Shown in pieces: positions 24,133-33,084 of a DNA stretch of 42,731 nt. The notes beneath the pieces were generated by a model. It made no database searches, was not told the origin of the DNA, and saw only the letters and a list, made by a program, of their open reading frames with translations. Each line of letters begins with the position of its first letter. Within the stretch, counting starts at the first letter, position 1. The position numbers were made by a program, and so were the translations under genes. The stretch is from an uncultured Bdellovibrionales bacterium (GTDB lineage: Bacteria; Bdellovibrionota; Bdellovibrionia; Bdellovibrionales; UBA1609): NCBI GenBank assembly GCA_903833275.1, contig CAILEP010000006.1:323652-366382 (forward strand), read 5' to 3'.

Positions 24133-25622
24133 AAATTTCGCAGCTCTTTAGCCTCTACTCGCAATTTAAAATGGGTGCGAGCGCTATGCGCGACGTCACT
24201 GGTCTAACCTTTGATTCGAAGAAAGTCGAAGCGGGTCAAGTTTTTGTCGCGATAAAAGGCGACCGCGCCGATGGCCACGATTATCTAGCCGAAGTTTGCA
24301 AAACTGACGTCGCCGGTGTTGTGGTTGAAGATGCGAAGCGGGTGCCGACTGATTTTAATGGGGCCATCTTAGTTGTCGAAAATGCTCGAGTGGCGCTCAG
24401 TCAATTGGCGGCGCGATATTATGGCAACCCGGCCGCGAAACTATTTTGTGTGGCCATCACGGGCACCAGTGGCAAAACCAGTACCAGTTATTTGGTCGAG
24501 CATATTTTAAATTCTTTCGGAATGAAAACAGGAGTGATCGGTACGGTCAATCATCATATCGGCGAACAAGTTTGGCCGAGCGAATTGACCACTCCAGACC
24601 CGGTGACGTTGCAAAAGCGCCTCAGAGAATTTGTCGCCGTCGGGGGCAAGGCTCTTGCGATGGAAGTCTCAAGCCACGCCCTCGAGCAGGGCCGAGTCGA
24701 CGGTATCCCATTCGATGTTGGCGTTTTCACCAATCTTTCGCGCGAGCATCTTGACTATCACAGCACGATCGAAAAATATTTTGCGGCCAAAGAGCGGCTC
24801 TTTCGTGTGCTTCCGGCCCTGCACCCTCAGAAAAATGTGTTTGCCGTACTCAATGCTAACGACGAGTGGGTAAATAAAACTGAGGTTGCGCCCAATGTCC
24901 ATGTCATTCGTTTTGGCGAAGTTAAATCTGATTTTCAGTTTCAAATTCAAGAAATGGGTTTCGATTTCACGCGATTTCATCTTTTGACTTCGAGAGGGGC
25001 CGTTCAGGTTGAGTTGCCGCTCGCGGGTCGCCACAATGTCTACAATGCCGTCGCGGCTTTGGCCGTAGGAGTCGCCGCTGGGGCTGCGCTCGAAACTTGC
25101 GTTGCGGCGCTCAAGAACTTTCGAGGCATACCGGGGCGCTTGCAGCCGGTGCCGAACGCATTGGGTCGCCATGTTTTTGTCGATTACGCTCATAAACCAG
25201 AAGCTCTTCGCGAGGTGCTTAAATTACTAAATCATGTGCGCGAGACGGGGCATCTTAAAAGCAAGATCATAACCGTCTTTGGTTGTGGTGGTGATCGTGA
25301 TCGCGGTAAGAGGCCGATAATGGGCGAAATCGCCGCGAGTTTGTCAGATATTGTGGTGGTCACTAGTGATAACCCGCGCAGTGAAAGCCCAGAGACTATT
25401 GTTAGTGAAATTTTAGCCGGAGTGCCAAAAGATTTGTCGAGCTCAAAAGTGTTAGTTGAAATAGACCGACGAAAGGCTATTCAGCGAGCGTTTGAGCTTT
25501 CAGGCTCGAATGATGTAATATTGATAGCGGGCAAGGGGCACGAAAGTTATCAAATTTTGGGGGACAAAAGAATTCCGTTTGATGACGTGGCCATTGCCGG
25601 AGAATTAATGAATGGCGTGTGA
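24129..25622 (+). CDS. murE: UDP-MurNAc-tripeptide synthetase MurE (meso-DAP adding)
   Basis: Adds the third residue to the peptidoglycan stem peptide. The ATP loop is AITGTSGKTSTS (109-120), the carbamylated lysine is probably Lys221 (FAAKERLF), and the DNPR motif at 414-417 marks the enzymes that add meso-diaminopimelate rather than lysine. The likely start is TTG at 24129, overlapping the gmhB stop (TTGA), with AGAGAG upstream. The next ATG (24171) would drop 14 residues of the first strand. It overlaps murF by 11 bases. Confidence 0.95.
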   Translation: MKISQLFSLYSQFKMGASAMRDVTGLTFDSKKVEAGQVFVAIKGDRADGHDYLAEVCKTDVAGVVVEDAKRVPTDFNGAILVVENARVALSQLAARYYGNPAAKLFCVAITGTSGKTSTSYLVEHILNSFGMKTGVIGTVNHHIGEQVWPSELTTPDPVTLQKRLREFVAVGGKALAMEVSSHALEQGRVDGIPFDVGVFTNLSREHLDYHSTIEKYFAAKERLFRVLPALHPQKNVFAVLNANDEWVNKTEVAPNVHVIRFGEVKSDFQFQIQEMGFDFTRFHLLTSRGAVQVELPLAGRHNVYNAVAALAVGVAAGAALETCVAALKNFRGIPGRLQPVPNALGRHVFVDYAHKPEALREVLKLLNHVRETGHLKSKIITVFGCGGDRDRGKRPIMGEIAASLSDIVVVTSDNPRSESPETIVSEILAGVPKDLSSSKVLVEIDRRKAIQRAFELSGSNDVILIAGKGHESYQILGDKRIPFDDVAIAGELMNGV

Positions 25623-27042
25623 ATTCACAATTCATCAGGTTGTTGAGGCGACTGGCGGTCGCGTGCTTTCAACTGTCGAGAAAGCATTTGTTGGGGTCGG
25701 TACCGACACCCGTGATAATTTGCAGAATCAAATTTTTGTTGCGCTTAAGGGTGATGAGCACGACGCGCATAAGTTTCTCGCCAAAGCAGCGGAGCAGGGC
25801 GCACGCTGTCTGCTGATACATGATGAGGCGGCGGCGAGCCCTGAGCTTCTTCAAAAAGTTTCAGTCGTGTTGGTGCCCGATACTCTTCTCGCGTTGCAAG
25901 CCATGGCCAAATATTGGCGCAAGAAATTGACTGGCAAGGTTTTGGCAATCACCGGCTCAAACGGAAAGTCGACAACCAAAGAATTTGTTGCGGCCATTTT
26001 GGCGACCCAATTTAAAGTTCACGCCAATCGCGGTAGTTTTAATAACCATTGGGGAGTGCCACTGACTCTTCTCGGCGCCTCTCAATTTGATCAAGCCATC
26101 ATTGTTGAAATGGGTATGAACCATCGGGGCGAGCTTGCCATGCTTTCAAAAATTGCAACCCCAGATGTGGTGATTTGCACCACCGTAGGTCGCGCCCACA
26201 TTGGTAATTTCGACGGTTCGCAACAGGGCATAGCTGATGCGAAAGAAGAAATCTATTTAAGCAACCCCCGTTCAGTTAAAATTTTTAATTACGACAACGA
26301 ATACACCATAAAGATGTTTGAGCGTGTGTCGAAACTGCAGGGTACCGAAAAGACAATTGTGTTTTCGTCTTTTAGCGCCGGCGCCGAAGTCAATTTGCGC
26401 GCGGCCCACATGGATTTAGATGGCCTTCAAATCGCCGGTCAAATTGGTGGCGTGAAGGGCGAGTCTAAAGTGCCTGTATTCGGTCGGCAAAATGTGACCA
26501 ACTTAATGGCGGCCGCAAGTTTGGCTCTCGCGATGAATATGGCTTCAGAGCGGGTTTGGGCGGCACTGCCAAAGTGCCAGGGGCAGTGGGGTCGCAATCA
26601 ACTTTTGAAGCTCGAGAATGGCACGCGCATTTTGTTTGATGCCTACAACGCCAACCCAGATAGCACGGCGGTATTAATTAAAAATATGTTTGAACTCAAT
26701 CTTGAAAAAGATGGTAAAAAAATTGCGATTTTGGGCGAAATGCTCGAGCTCGGCGATGGTGCCGAGAAGTTTCATCACGAAATTGGCGAAATGCTCGGCA
26801 ACACCGATGTTGGCATGGTGTGGTTTATGGGCCCAAGCCGTGCCGCTTTCGAAGCCGGTTTAAAGAAAAATGGCTGGAATAAAAAGTTTTACTCTTCAGC
26901 GATTTTTGACGAAAAAATAGCAGCTGAGATCCAAGGCGTTCTCCGGCCTCGCGATCTTGTTTTTATGAAAGGCTCTCGCGGGATGAAACTCGAGCAAGTC
27001 GTGAAGAAATGGGTGCCGAGTTTTCATAAACCAAAAAATTAA
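25612..27042 (+). CDS. murF: UDP-MurNAc-pentapeptide synthetase MurF
   Basis: Ligates D-Ala-D-Ala to the UDP-MurNAc-tripeptide in the cytoplasm. The ATP loop AITGSNGKSTTKE is at 112-124, followed by the family signatures NNHWGVPLTLL and VEMGMNHRGE, and FDAYNANPDS and LGEMLELG in the C-terminal half. The 476 residues are a little above the usual 450. The start lies 11 bases inside murE, so the two are translationally coupled. 120 bases separate it from mraY. Confidence 0.95.
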   Translation: MACEFTIHQVVEATGGRVLSTVEKAFVGVGTDTRDNLQNQIFVALKGDEHDAHKFLAKAAEQGARCLLIHDEAAASPELLQKVSVVLVPDTLLALQAMAKYWRKKLTGKVLAITGSNGKSTTKEFVAAILATQFKVHANRGSFNNHWGVPLTLLGASQFDQAIIVEMGMNHRGELAMLSKIATPDVVICTTVGRAHIGNFDGSQQGIADAKEEIYLSNPRSVKIFNYDNEYTIKMFERVSKLQGTEKTIVFSSFSAGAEVNLRAAHMDLDGLQIAGQIGGVKGESKVPVFGRQNVTNLMAAASLALAMNMASERVWAALPKCQGQWGRNQLLKLENGTRILFDAYNANPDSTAVLIKNMFELNLEKDGKKIAILGEMLELGDGAEKFHHEIGEMLGNTDVGMVWFMGPSRAAFEAGLKKNGWNKKFYSSAIFDEKIAAEIQGVLRPRDLVFMKGSRGMKLEQVVKKWVPSFHKPKN

Positions 27043-27162
27043 AATAACACAGTAAAATCAAATAGTTAAGATCTTTGTCTTGATTTAAGAGGCGTGAATG
27101 TGCTAAAGGTGTCGCCTCGTGCAAATCTAAATCTTAATTTTGTCTTAAAGGTTCATTCAACG
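27043..27162 (+). other. Untranslated gap between murF and mraY with paired segments
   Basis: Within this 120-base gap AAATCAA and TTGATTT face each other (about 27056-27086), and GAGGCG pairs with CGCCTC (about 27089-27117). No T run follows either, so these are not terminators. A GTG at 27094 is in frame with mraY, but the MraY fold begins at 27163. Confidence 0.35.
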
Positions 27163-28239
27163 ATGGTCTATCAATGGCTTCAGAAACTGTCAGAACATTT
27201 TTTTGCGTTTAACGTTTTTCGATACATCACCTTTCGCGCTTTTATTTCTTTTTTCACTGCGTTTTTCGTTTGTTATTTTTGGGGCCCAAAATTTATTCGT
27301 CACTTGGTGAAAAAACATTTCGGTCAGAACGTTCGCGACGATGGCCCGCAAACTCATTTGAAAAAACAAGGCACTCCGACCATGGGCGGCGCCTTGATGT
27401 TAATGAGCATTTTGATTTCAGCTCTTTTGTGGACGGACCTTTCGAATTGGCTCGTTTTAGTCACCTTGCTCGTGACCTTTGGCTTCGGTGCCATTGGCTA
27501 TGTTGATGATTGGCTTAAGGTCAGTAAGAAAAACACGAAGGGCCTGCCCGGTCGTTTGCGGCTCGCCATCGAATTTCTAATTGTTATTGTGGCATGTGCG
27601 GCCCTGGTTCATACGCACACCATAAACACGTTGGTGTATTTTCCGTTTTTTAAACAATTTTCTGTCGACCTCGGGTGGTTCTATCCGATTTTTGCGGCCC
27701 TTGTTGTTGTTGGCACCGCCAATGCGGTTAATTTGACTGACGGCCTCGACGGGCTGGCCATCGTGCCGGTTATTATCGTCGCCGGCACTCTGGGTATTTT
27801 TGCCTACGTAACGGGTCACAAAGAAATATCATCTTACCTTAATATCCCGCACTTAGTGGGGGCGAGTGAGCTCTCGACACTTGCGACGGCCGTCATGGCG
27901 GCAGGCTTGGGCTTCTTATGGTTCAACACCTACCCAGCCCAAGTTTTTATGGGCGACGTCGGCAGTCTTTCTCTTGGTGGCTTTCTTGGCATTATGGCGG
28001 TGTTTACCAACAATGAACTTTTGATGCTTATTCTCGGCGGCGTTTTCGTTGTCGAAGCGCTTTCGGTCATCACCCAAGTGGTTTCTTTTAAGCTGACCGG
28101 CAAGCGGGTGTTTAAAATGGCGCCGATCCATCATCACTTTGAGCTCAAGGGCTTAGATGAAACTAAAATTATCGTTCGTTTTTGGATTATTTCGATTTTA
28201 CTCGCGGTGCTCAGTCTCGCGACTCTTAAGTTACGTTAA
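27163..28239 (+). CDS. mraY: Phospho-MurNAc-pentapeptide transferase MraY
   Basis: Makes lipid I by moving phospho-MurNAc-pentapeptide from UDP to undecaprenyl phosphate in the inner membrane. About ten membrane helices are evident. Key motifs are GTPTMGG (70-76), the Asp115-Asp116 pair (YVDDWLK), [22 protein letters not shown] and the cytoplasmic IHHHFELKG. The frame is open to a GTG at 27094, but starting at ATG 27163 gives 358 residues, almost the E. coli length, and the same N-terminal layout ([10 protein letters not shown]). murD follows after 53 bases. Confidence 0.96.
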   Translation: MVYQWLQKLSEHFFAFNVFRYITFRAFISFFTAFFVCYFWGPKFIRHLVKKHFGQNVRDDGPQTHLKKQGTPTMGGALMLMSILISALLWTDLSNWLVLVTLLVTFGFGAIGYVDDWLKVSKKNTKGLPGRLRLAIEFLIVIVACAALVHTHTINTLVYFPFFKQFSVDLGWFYPIFAALVVVGTANAVNLTDGLDGLAIVPVIIVAGTLGIFAYVTGHKEISSYLNIPHLVGASELSTLATAVMAAGLGFLWFNTYPAQVFMGDVGSLSLGGFLGIMAVFTNNELLMLILGGVFVVEALSVITQVVSFKLTGKRVFKMAPIHHHFELKGLDETKIIVRFWIISILLAVLSLATLKLR

Positions 28240-28292
28240 GGTTTTGATTAAATTATTGAGAAATTGATCACAAGTTTTCATTGAGGTGAAAA

Positions 28293-29681
28293 ATGGCAAG
28301 AGATGTTTCAGAATTAGCAAATCAACGCATTTTAGTAGTGGGTTTGGCGCGCACCGGTGTGTCGCTCGCAAAATTCTTAGTTAAGTGCGGGGCGCAAGTG
28401 ACGGTCAGCGACCATAAGTCGAAGGCTGAGCTTGCCAACTACCTCGAGCTGATGGAGGGCACGCCGGTTACTTTTGAATTGGGCGGGCACACCCCAAAAA
28501 CTTTTCTTCAGCAAGATCTTATCATTCTCAGCCCAGGCATCTCGCCGGCGCTCAAGATTTTTGATTACGCGCGAAGCAACGGCGTAAAAGTGACGGGTGA
28601 ATTCGAGTTTTGCACTCAGTTTATTAAAGAGCCGGTCATTGCCATCACCGGCACCAACGGCAAAACGACGGTTGCCCATTTGACTCATCTTTTTTTGAAA
28701 GAATCTGGTATTGCAACGTGGGTGGGCGGCAATTATGGCGCGCCATTGTCAGAGTATTTAATGGGCCCTCAGACGGCACAAGTTCTGATCTGTGAGATCT
28801 CAAGTTTTATGCTCGAGCACAGCGAGGCGTTTACTCCTAAAAATATTATTTTTACTAACTTGGCTGAGAACCATCTCGATCGTTATAAAAATATGGAAGA
28901 ATACGTCAACGCCAAGAGAAAAATATTTTTAAACACCAACCAAAACACCACAAGCATTTTGAACGCCGATGACAATGCGGTTGTTGAATTAGCCCGCGAC
29001 CCCGCGGTTCAGCGCGGCCGCATATTCTATTTCTCGCGAAAACAGTCTCTCGAGCCCCAAATTATGAATATTGGCGGCGCGGTGGCGATCAAAGATAAAA
29101 TTCACGTTCGCACCGGCCCAGAGATCGAATATTACACCCGTGGTAATATTAAAATGAGAGGCGCGCACTCGGTTGAGAACATCATGGCGGCTCTGTTGGC
29201 GGCGCGAGAACACGGCGCAAAGCACGATGCGATTCAAACCGTGATGGACAGCTTTCAGGGCATGGCGCATCGACTCGAGTACGTTCGACGAGTTGGTGGT
29301 GTTGAGTTCTTTAACGACTCAAAAGCCACAAACGTACAAGCGGTTAAGCGCGCCCTTGAGGCCTTTGATGAGAACGTGATTTTGATCATGGGTGGTAAGG
29401 ACACTAATTTGACTTACACACCGATTGCCGAGGCCATTAAACGAAAAGTAAAAAATCTGATTTTAGTGGGTGAGGCAAAAGAACGCATCAATCGCGATAT
29501 CGGTGATTTCTCTGAAACGTTTTTAATCGGCACTTTTGAAGAGGCCGTTTTGATTGCCTTCCAGAAGAGTCGAATCGGTGACGTTGTTCTTATGTCGCCT
29601 GGATGTTCAAGCTTCGACATGTTCGAGAACTATGTCGAGCGCGGTAATTATTTTAAAGAAATCGTTAATAAATTTAAATAA
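28293..29681 (+). CDS. murD: UDP-MurNAc-alanine:D-glutamate ligase MurD
   Basis: Adds D-glutamate to UDP-MurNAc-L-Ala. An N-terminal nucleotide-sugar domain starts ILVVGLARTG (13-22); the ATP loop is AITGTNGKTT (117-126); NDSKATN and LSPGCSSFDMFENYVERG are the diagnostic C-terminal motifs. Length 462 is typical. GAGGTG precedes the ATG. It is the last gene of the cluster here: a bidirectional terminator follows, while in most bacteria ftsW, murG and murC come next. Confidence 0.96.
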   Translation: MARDVSELANQRILVVGLARTGVSLAKFLVKCGAQVTVSDHKSKAELANYLELMEGTPVTFELGGHTPKTFLQQDLIILSPGISPALKIFDYARSNGVKVTGEFEFCTQFIKEPVIAITGTNGKTTVAHLTHLFLKESGIATWVGGNYGAPLSEYLMGPQTAQVLICEISSFMLEHSEAFTPKNIIFTNLAENHLDRYKNMEEYVNAKRKIFLNTNQNTTSILNADDNAVVELARDPAVQRGRIFYFSRKQSLEPQIMNIGGAVAIKDKIHVRTGPEIEYYTRGNIKMRGAHSVENIMAALLAAREHGAKHDAIQTVMDSFQGMAHRLEYVRRVGGVEFFNDSKATNVQAVKRALEAFDENVILIMGGKDTNLTYTPIAEAIKRKVKNLILVGEAKERINRDIGDFSETFLIGTFEEAVLIAFQKSRIGDVVLMSPGCSSFDMFENYVERGNYFKEIVNKFK

Positions 29682-29695
29682 ATCGTCAAAAAGAT

Positions 29696-29721
29696 TAGGC
29701 GCCCTGGCGCCTAGAGTTTTT
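29696..29721. terminator. Bidirectional intrinsic terminator after murD
   Basis: TAGGCGCC (29696-29703) and GGCGCCTA (29706-29713) form an eight-bp GC-rich stem. Five T follow on the plus strand (29717-29721) and ATCTTTTT follows on the minus strand. It ends the murD transcript from one side and the proB-proA-peroxidase transcript from the other, and its right arm includes the stop codon of the peroxidase gene. Confidence 0.75.
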
Positions 29722-30262
29722 CTTCGAGTGCTTTCTCGATATCTTTTGCTGTCGCCTCGGGTTCGGTTTGTGGGGCGAAACGCTCGATAACTTTGCCGTT
29801 TCGCCCAACTAAAAATTTTGTGAAGTTCCACTTAATCGCTTCGCTGCCGAGCAGGCCCTTGGCGTTTGATTTTAACCAAGCATAAAGCGGGTCGGCTTTG
29901 TCGCCATTGACATCAATTTTCGACATTACCGGAAAGTCGACGTCGTAAGTGAGCTTACAAAACTTCTGAATTTCTTCGTTTGAGCCAGGCTCTTGGGCTC
30001 CAAACTGATTGCAGGGGAAGCCCAAAATCACAAAACCCTTCTCGTGATATTTTTTATAGAGGTCTTCGAGCCCTTTGTACTGCTTGGTGAAGCCGCACTT
30101 GCTGGCGACGTTGACGACCATAACAACTTTGCCTTTGTAATCTGAAAGAGCGCGTTCGGTGCCATCGTTGGCTTTAACTTTAAATGAGTAAAAATCGCGC
30201 GTGTCGGCGTTTGCCATGGTAGCTCCTAGTAAAAAGGTGACGATCAGAAAAGTTATTTTCAT
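29711..30262 (-). CDS. Secreted glutathione peroxidase-family protein
   Basis: Thiol-dependent peroxidase of the GPx family with a catalytic triad Cys56 (NVASKCGFT), Gln86 (FPCNQFGAQEPG) and Trp145 (IKWNFTKF). It is a cysteine, not selenocysteine, enzyme. A second cysteine in FPCNQF is family-wide, and Cys102 (KFCKLTY) may resolve thioredoxin-type catalysis. Unlike cytoplasmic BtuE-type enzymes it carries a signal peptide (first 19 residues, ending ANA), so it should act in the periplasm. It starts six bases after the proA stop and is probably in the proB-proA operon, ended by the terminator at 29696-29721. Confidence 0.92.
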   Translation of the reverse strand: MKITFLIVTFLLGATMANADTRDFYSFKVKANDGTERALSDYKGKVVMVVNVASKCGFTKQYKGLEDLYKKYHEKGFVILGFPCNQFGAQEPGSNEEIQKFCKLTYDVDFPVMSKIDVNGDKADPLYAWLKSNAKGLLGSEAIKWNFTKFLVGRNGKVIERFAPQTEPEATAKDIEKALEEKL

Positions 30263-30268
30263 AAATTA

Positions 30269-31564
30269 CTATTCTCTCACTTGGCCATTGCCATCCATTA
30301 TCCAGCGCGTGCTGGTCAGTTCGCGCAGGCCGACAGGGCCACGGACATGAAGTTTTTGAGTCGAAATGCCGAGCTCGCCACCGAGGCCGAGTTCAAAGCC
30401 ATCGGTAAATCGGGTTGAGGCATTCCAGTAAACGGCGGCCGCATCGATTTCATTTTGAAATCGTCGAGCCCGAGTTTCGCTTCTTGTTATGATGGCTTCA
30501 GAGTGTTTCGAGCCGTGTTTTTCGATATGCGCGAGGGCCTCATCAAGACCCTGCACGACTCGGCAATTGAGAATAAGCTCGAGATATTCGGTGTCCCAAT
30601 CTTTTGGGCCGGCGGCTTTCACTTTCGGTCGGCCGCTCAAGATTTCGCAAGAGGCTGGGTCGGCGTGCCATTCGAGATTCACGCCTTTGGTTTTCTCAAA
30701 AAGCATCGGAAGAAATTCGGCCGCGACTTTCTGATGCACGAGCACTGTTTCGAGCGAGTTGCAAACGCCGGGTCGCTGAACCTTGCCATTGGCCACAATT
30801 CGCACGGCCATTTCAAGGTCGGCTTCGTCATCGACGTAGGCGTGGCACAAGCCGCGGTCATTTTTTATAATCGGCATCGTCGCGTGGGTTTGAACGTACT
30901 CAATAAGTTGGTCGCCGCCGCGAGGTACGGTGACGTCGATTAAATCTTTTCTTTTTAAAAGCTGGCTGACAATTTCGCGATCATAATTATTGAACCCGTA
31001 AAACGGTGAGAGTTCGAAGCCGCCGGCCGTTAGTGTCTCGCGCATCATTTCGTAAATAACTTCGCTGGTGCGGCTCGATTCTGAGCCGCCGCGTAAGGCG
31101 ATCACGTTGCCAGATTTAAAAGCGAGCGAGAAGGCCTCAAGAATAACATTAGGGCGTGATTCAAAAATCATAAAGATGACGCCAAGGGGGGCGCGAACCC
31201 GTGAGGTTTTGAGGCCATTTTTAAGTGTTCGAGTCTCAACAACTTCGCCAACCGGGTCGGGCAGGGCGGCAACTTGACTGAGGCTTTCGGCCATCGCCTC
31301 AAGGCGCTTCAGATTCAAGGTGAGGCGATCACGAAAAGCAGCGGGGCGGTCTGACGAGAGCCTTGCGAGATCTTGCTCATTGGCCGCTAAGATTTGGCTC
31401 GAACGCAAGATCAAATTATTGGCGAGAAACTTGAGCACATGGTTTTTTACTTTTGCACTGGCCTGGCGATTGAGGCGGGCCGCAGTTCTCAGCTCAACGA
31501 AAACTTTTTCAATTTCAGGCGAGAGGTCACTAGCCGCCAACGCGGCCCCCGATTTGGGTGCCAA
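30269..31564 (-). CDS. proA: Gamma-glutamyl phosphate reductase
   Basis: Second step of proline synthesis, reducing glutamyl 5-phosphate to the semialdehyde with NADPH. The aldehyde-dehydrogenase-type fold shows FESRPNV and LRGGSES near 134-164, and the catalytic Cys268 in QRPGVCNSLET preceded by RGLCHAYVD. Length 431 is normal. Its start lies 35 bases inside proB, so translation is coupled. A secreted glutathione peroxidase gene follows. Confidence 0.95.
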   Translation of the reverse strand: MAPKSGAALAASDLSPEIEKVFVELRTAARLNRQASAKVKNHVLKFLANNLILRSSQILAANEQDLARLSSDRPAAFRDRLTLNLKRLEAMAESLSQVAALPDPVGEVVETRTLKNGLKTSRVRAPLGVIFMIFESRPNVILEAFSLAFKSGNVIALRGGSESSRTSEVIYEMMRETLTAGGFELSPFYGFNNYDREIVSQLLKRKDLIDVTVPRGGDQLIEYVQTHATMPIIKNDRGLCHAYVDDEADLEMAVRIVANGKVQRPGVCNSLETVLVHQKVAAEFLPMLFEKTKGVNLEWHADPASCEILSGRPKVKAAGPKDWDTEYLELILNCRVVQGLDEALAHIEKHGSKHSEAIITRSETRARRFQNEIDAAAVYWNASTRFTDGFELGLGGELGISTQKLHVRGPVGLRELTSTRWIMDGNGQVRE

Positions 31565-32309
31565 CCGGTATACCCTTGGCGATGTCGAGCAGATTATTGG
31601 GCAAATCGCCTCGCACGAAGTGAGTAACTATGCCATCTCGATTGGCTCGGTCGGCGGCGAGAATTTTTGATAACATCCCGCCAGTGCCAACTGATGACGT
31701 CGCTTTTTTAGCCGCCATACGTCTTTCGGTTTCGCCGATGGTTCGGCAGTACGAAATAAGTCGCGCGTTTCGATCTTTTTTTGGGTCGTGATCGTAAAGA
31801 CCGTCGACATCTGTTAGCAGTACCAATTTTTCGGCGCCCATCATAACGGCAACGAGTGAGGCAAGAGCGTCGTTGTCGCCGAATTTAATTTCATCAGTAG
31901 AGACTGCATCATTTTCATTGAGAATCGGGATTGTCTTCCAGCGCAGAAGTTCATTGAGTGTATTTTGTAAGTTGCGGCGGCGAATTCGATCTTTCATGTC
32001 GCCCGCGGTAAGTAGAACTTGCGAGCCGAGCAGGCCAGTTGATTGCAGCGAAAGAATATATTGATCCATGACGAGGGGCTGGCCGATAGCGCTTAAGGCC
32101 TGCTTTTGTGGTAAGGTTTTTTTTAACCTTCTAAAATTCGTGCGTTCAGCGGCCCAGGCGATGGCGCCTGAGGTCACCCAGATCACCTCGACGTGGTGTC
32201 GTTTTCTTAAAGTAGAGACTTGTTGCATCCAGGTGCGCATAAGAAGTGGCCCGCCTGCACAGACCATTTGACTACCGGCTTTTACGACCCATCTATGAAG
32301 TTTTGCCAT
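31530..32309 (-). CDS. proB: Glutamate 5-kinase without PUA domain
   Basis: First step of proline synthesis, phosphorylating glutamate. The amino-acid kinase fold is seen in VVKAGSQM (8-15), VTSGAIAWA, NENDAVS with DNDALASLVA, and LTDVDGLYD; the ATP-side motif GTGGMLSKILAA is near the end. At 259 residues it lacks the C-terminal PUA domain found in the 367-residue E. coli enzyme. PUA-less forms are known in other bacteria. The start ATG 32309 faces a 131-base gap shared with the divergent YceI gene. It overlaps proA by 35 bases. Confidence 0.93.
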   Translation of the reverse strand: MAKLHRWVVKAGSQMVCAGGPLLMRTWMQQVSTLRKRHHVEVIWVTSGAIAWAAERTNFRRLKKTLPQKQALSAIGQPLVMDQYILSLQSTGLLGSQVLLTAGDMKDRIRRRNLQNTLNELLRWKTIPILNENDAVSTDEIKFGDNDALASLVAVMMGAEKLVLLTDVDGLYDHDPKKDRNARLISYCRTIGETERRMAAKKATSSVGTGGMLSKILAADRANRDGIVTHFVRGDLPNNLLDIAKGIPVGTQIGGRVGG

Positions 32310-32440
32310 TAAAAAATTCTAACGAATACGTAGCGCTCTGTCATTGGTTTGTTGCGAACACGATGCAGATAGAAAAACTAAACAGAAGGTGTTAGTTCTA
32401 AGTTCGGCTGCCACTAGTCGGTGGGGCGAAAAGGGGTTTT

Positions 32441-32998
32441 ATGGGCAGTTCTAAATTTGTTTTATTAGCGTTTTTGATTTCAGCAATTTTGGGTATTCAG
32501 ATACCAGGTTGGGCGGCCCCTCTTGCGGTCAGTAGCGGCAAGGTGCACTTTCTGGCCGTAGGTCGGCCAGCCATGATCAAGATCAACGGCGAGAGTGACC
32601 AGTTGATGGGTTCTGCTGAATCCCAAGATAATAAGGCCCGCGGGCATTTTGATTTTGATTTGTCGACTTTGAAAACGGGCGTCGATTTGCGCGATCGGCA
32701 CATGAAAGAAAAATATCTCGAGACCGATAAATTCAAGACAGCCATTTTGTCTTTTTTAGATGTTGCCATGCCCACAGATGATAAAGAGACCGAGCAAGTT
32801 CTGAAGGCAAAGCTTATTTTCCACGACGTCGAAAAGCCGGTGGACGTAAAATTGAAACTTAAAAAAATGGCGAGCGGCTTCGAGGGCCAGGGGTCATTTT
32901 CGATATTACTGACGGACTTCAATGTTCAAATACCAAGTTACATCGGCATTAAGGTGGCGGATCAGGTTCAAGTGACAGTTGATTTTAAGGCTCATTGA
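32441..32998 (+). CDS. YceI-family periplasmic protein
   Basis: Lipocalin-like YceI protein of 185 residues with a signal peptide (about 1-25, ending GWAAP). Family hallmarks are the GHFDFDLSTLKTGVDLRDRHMKEKYLET block and the repeated beta strands that form an extended barrel around a long isoprenoid chain. YceI proteins bind polyisoprenoids or quinones and often sit near cytochromes. Here a diheme cytochrome c gene follows 86 bases downstream. GGGG before the ATG serves as ribosome site. Confidence 0.88.
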   Translation: MGSSKFVLLAFLISAILGIQIPGWAAPLAVSSGKVHFLAVGRPAMIKINGESDQLMGSAESQDNKARGHFDFDLSTLKTGVDLRDRHMKEKYLETDKFKTAILSFLDVAMPTDDKETEQVLKAKLIFHDVEKPVDVKLKLKKMASGFEGQGSFSILLTDFNVQIPSYIGIKVADQVQVTVDFKAH

Positions 32999-33084
32999 TC
33001 GCTCATTGATTTTAGTCATACCGTAAAAGATACATAATCACCTGGCCCGGTGACCCAGGTCTTACTGTGTGTTAGCGAGGGGGT

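Noticed and set aside
30455-30943. Long open frame on the plus strand opposite proA
   Set aside because: It is a codon-bias shadow of proA, with no ribosome site or recognisable motif.
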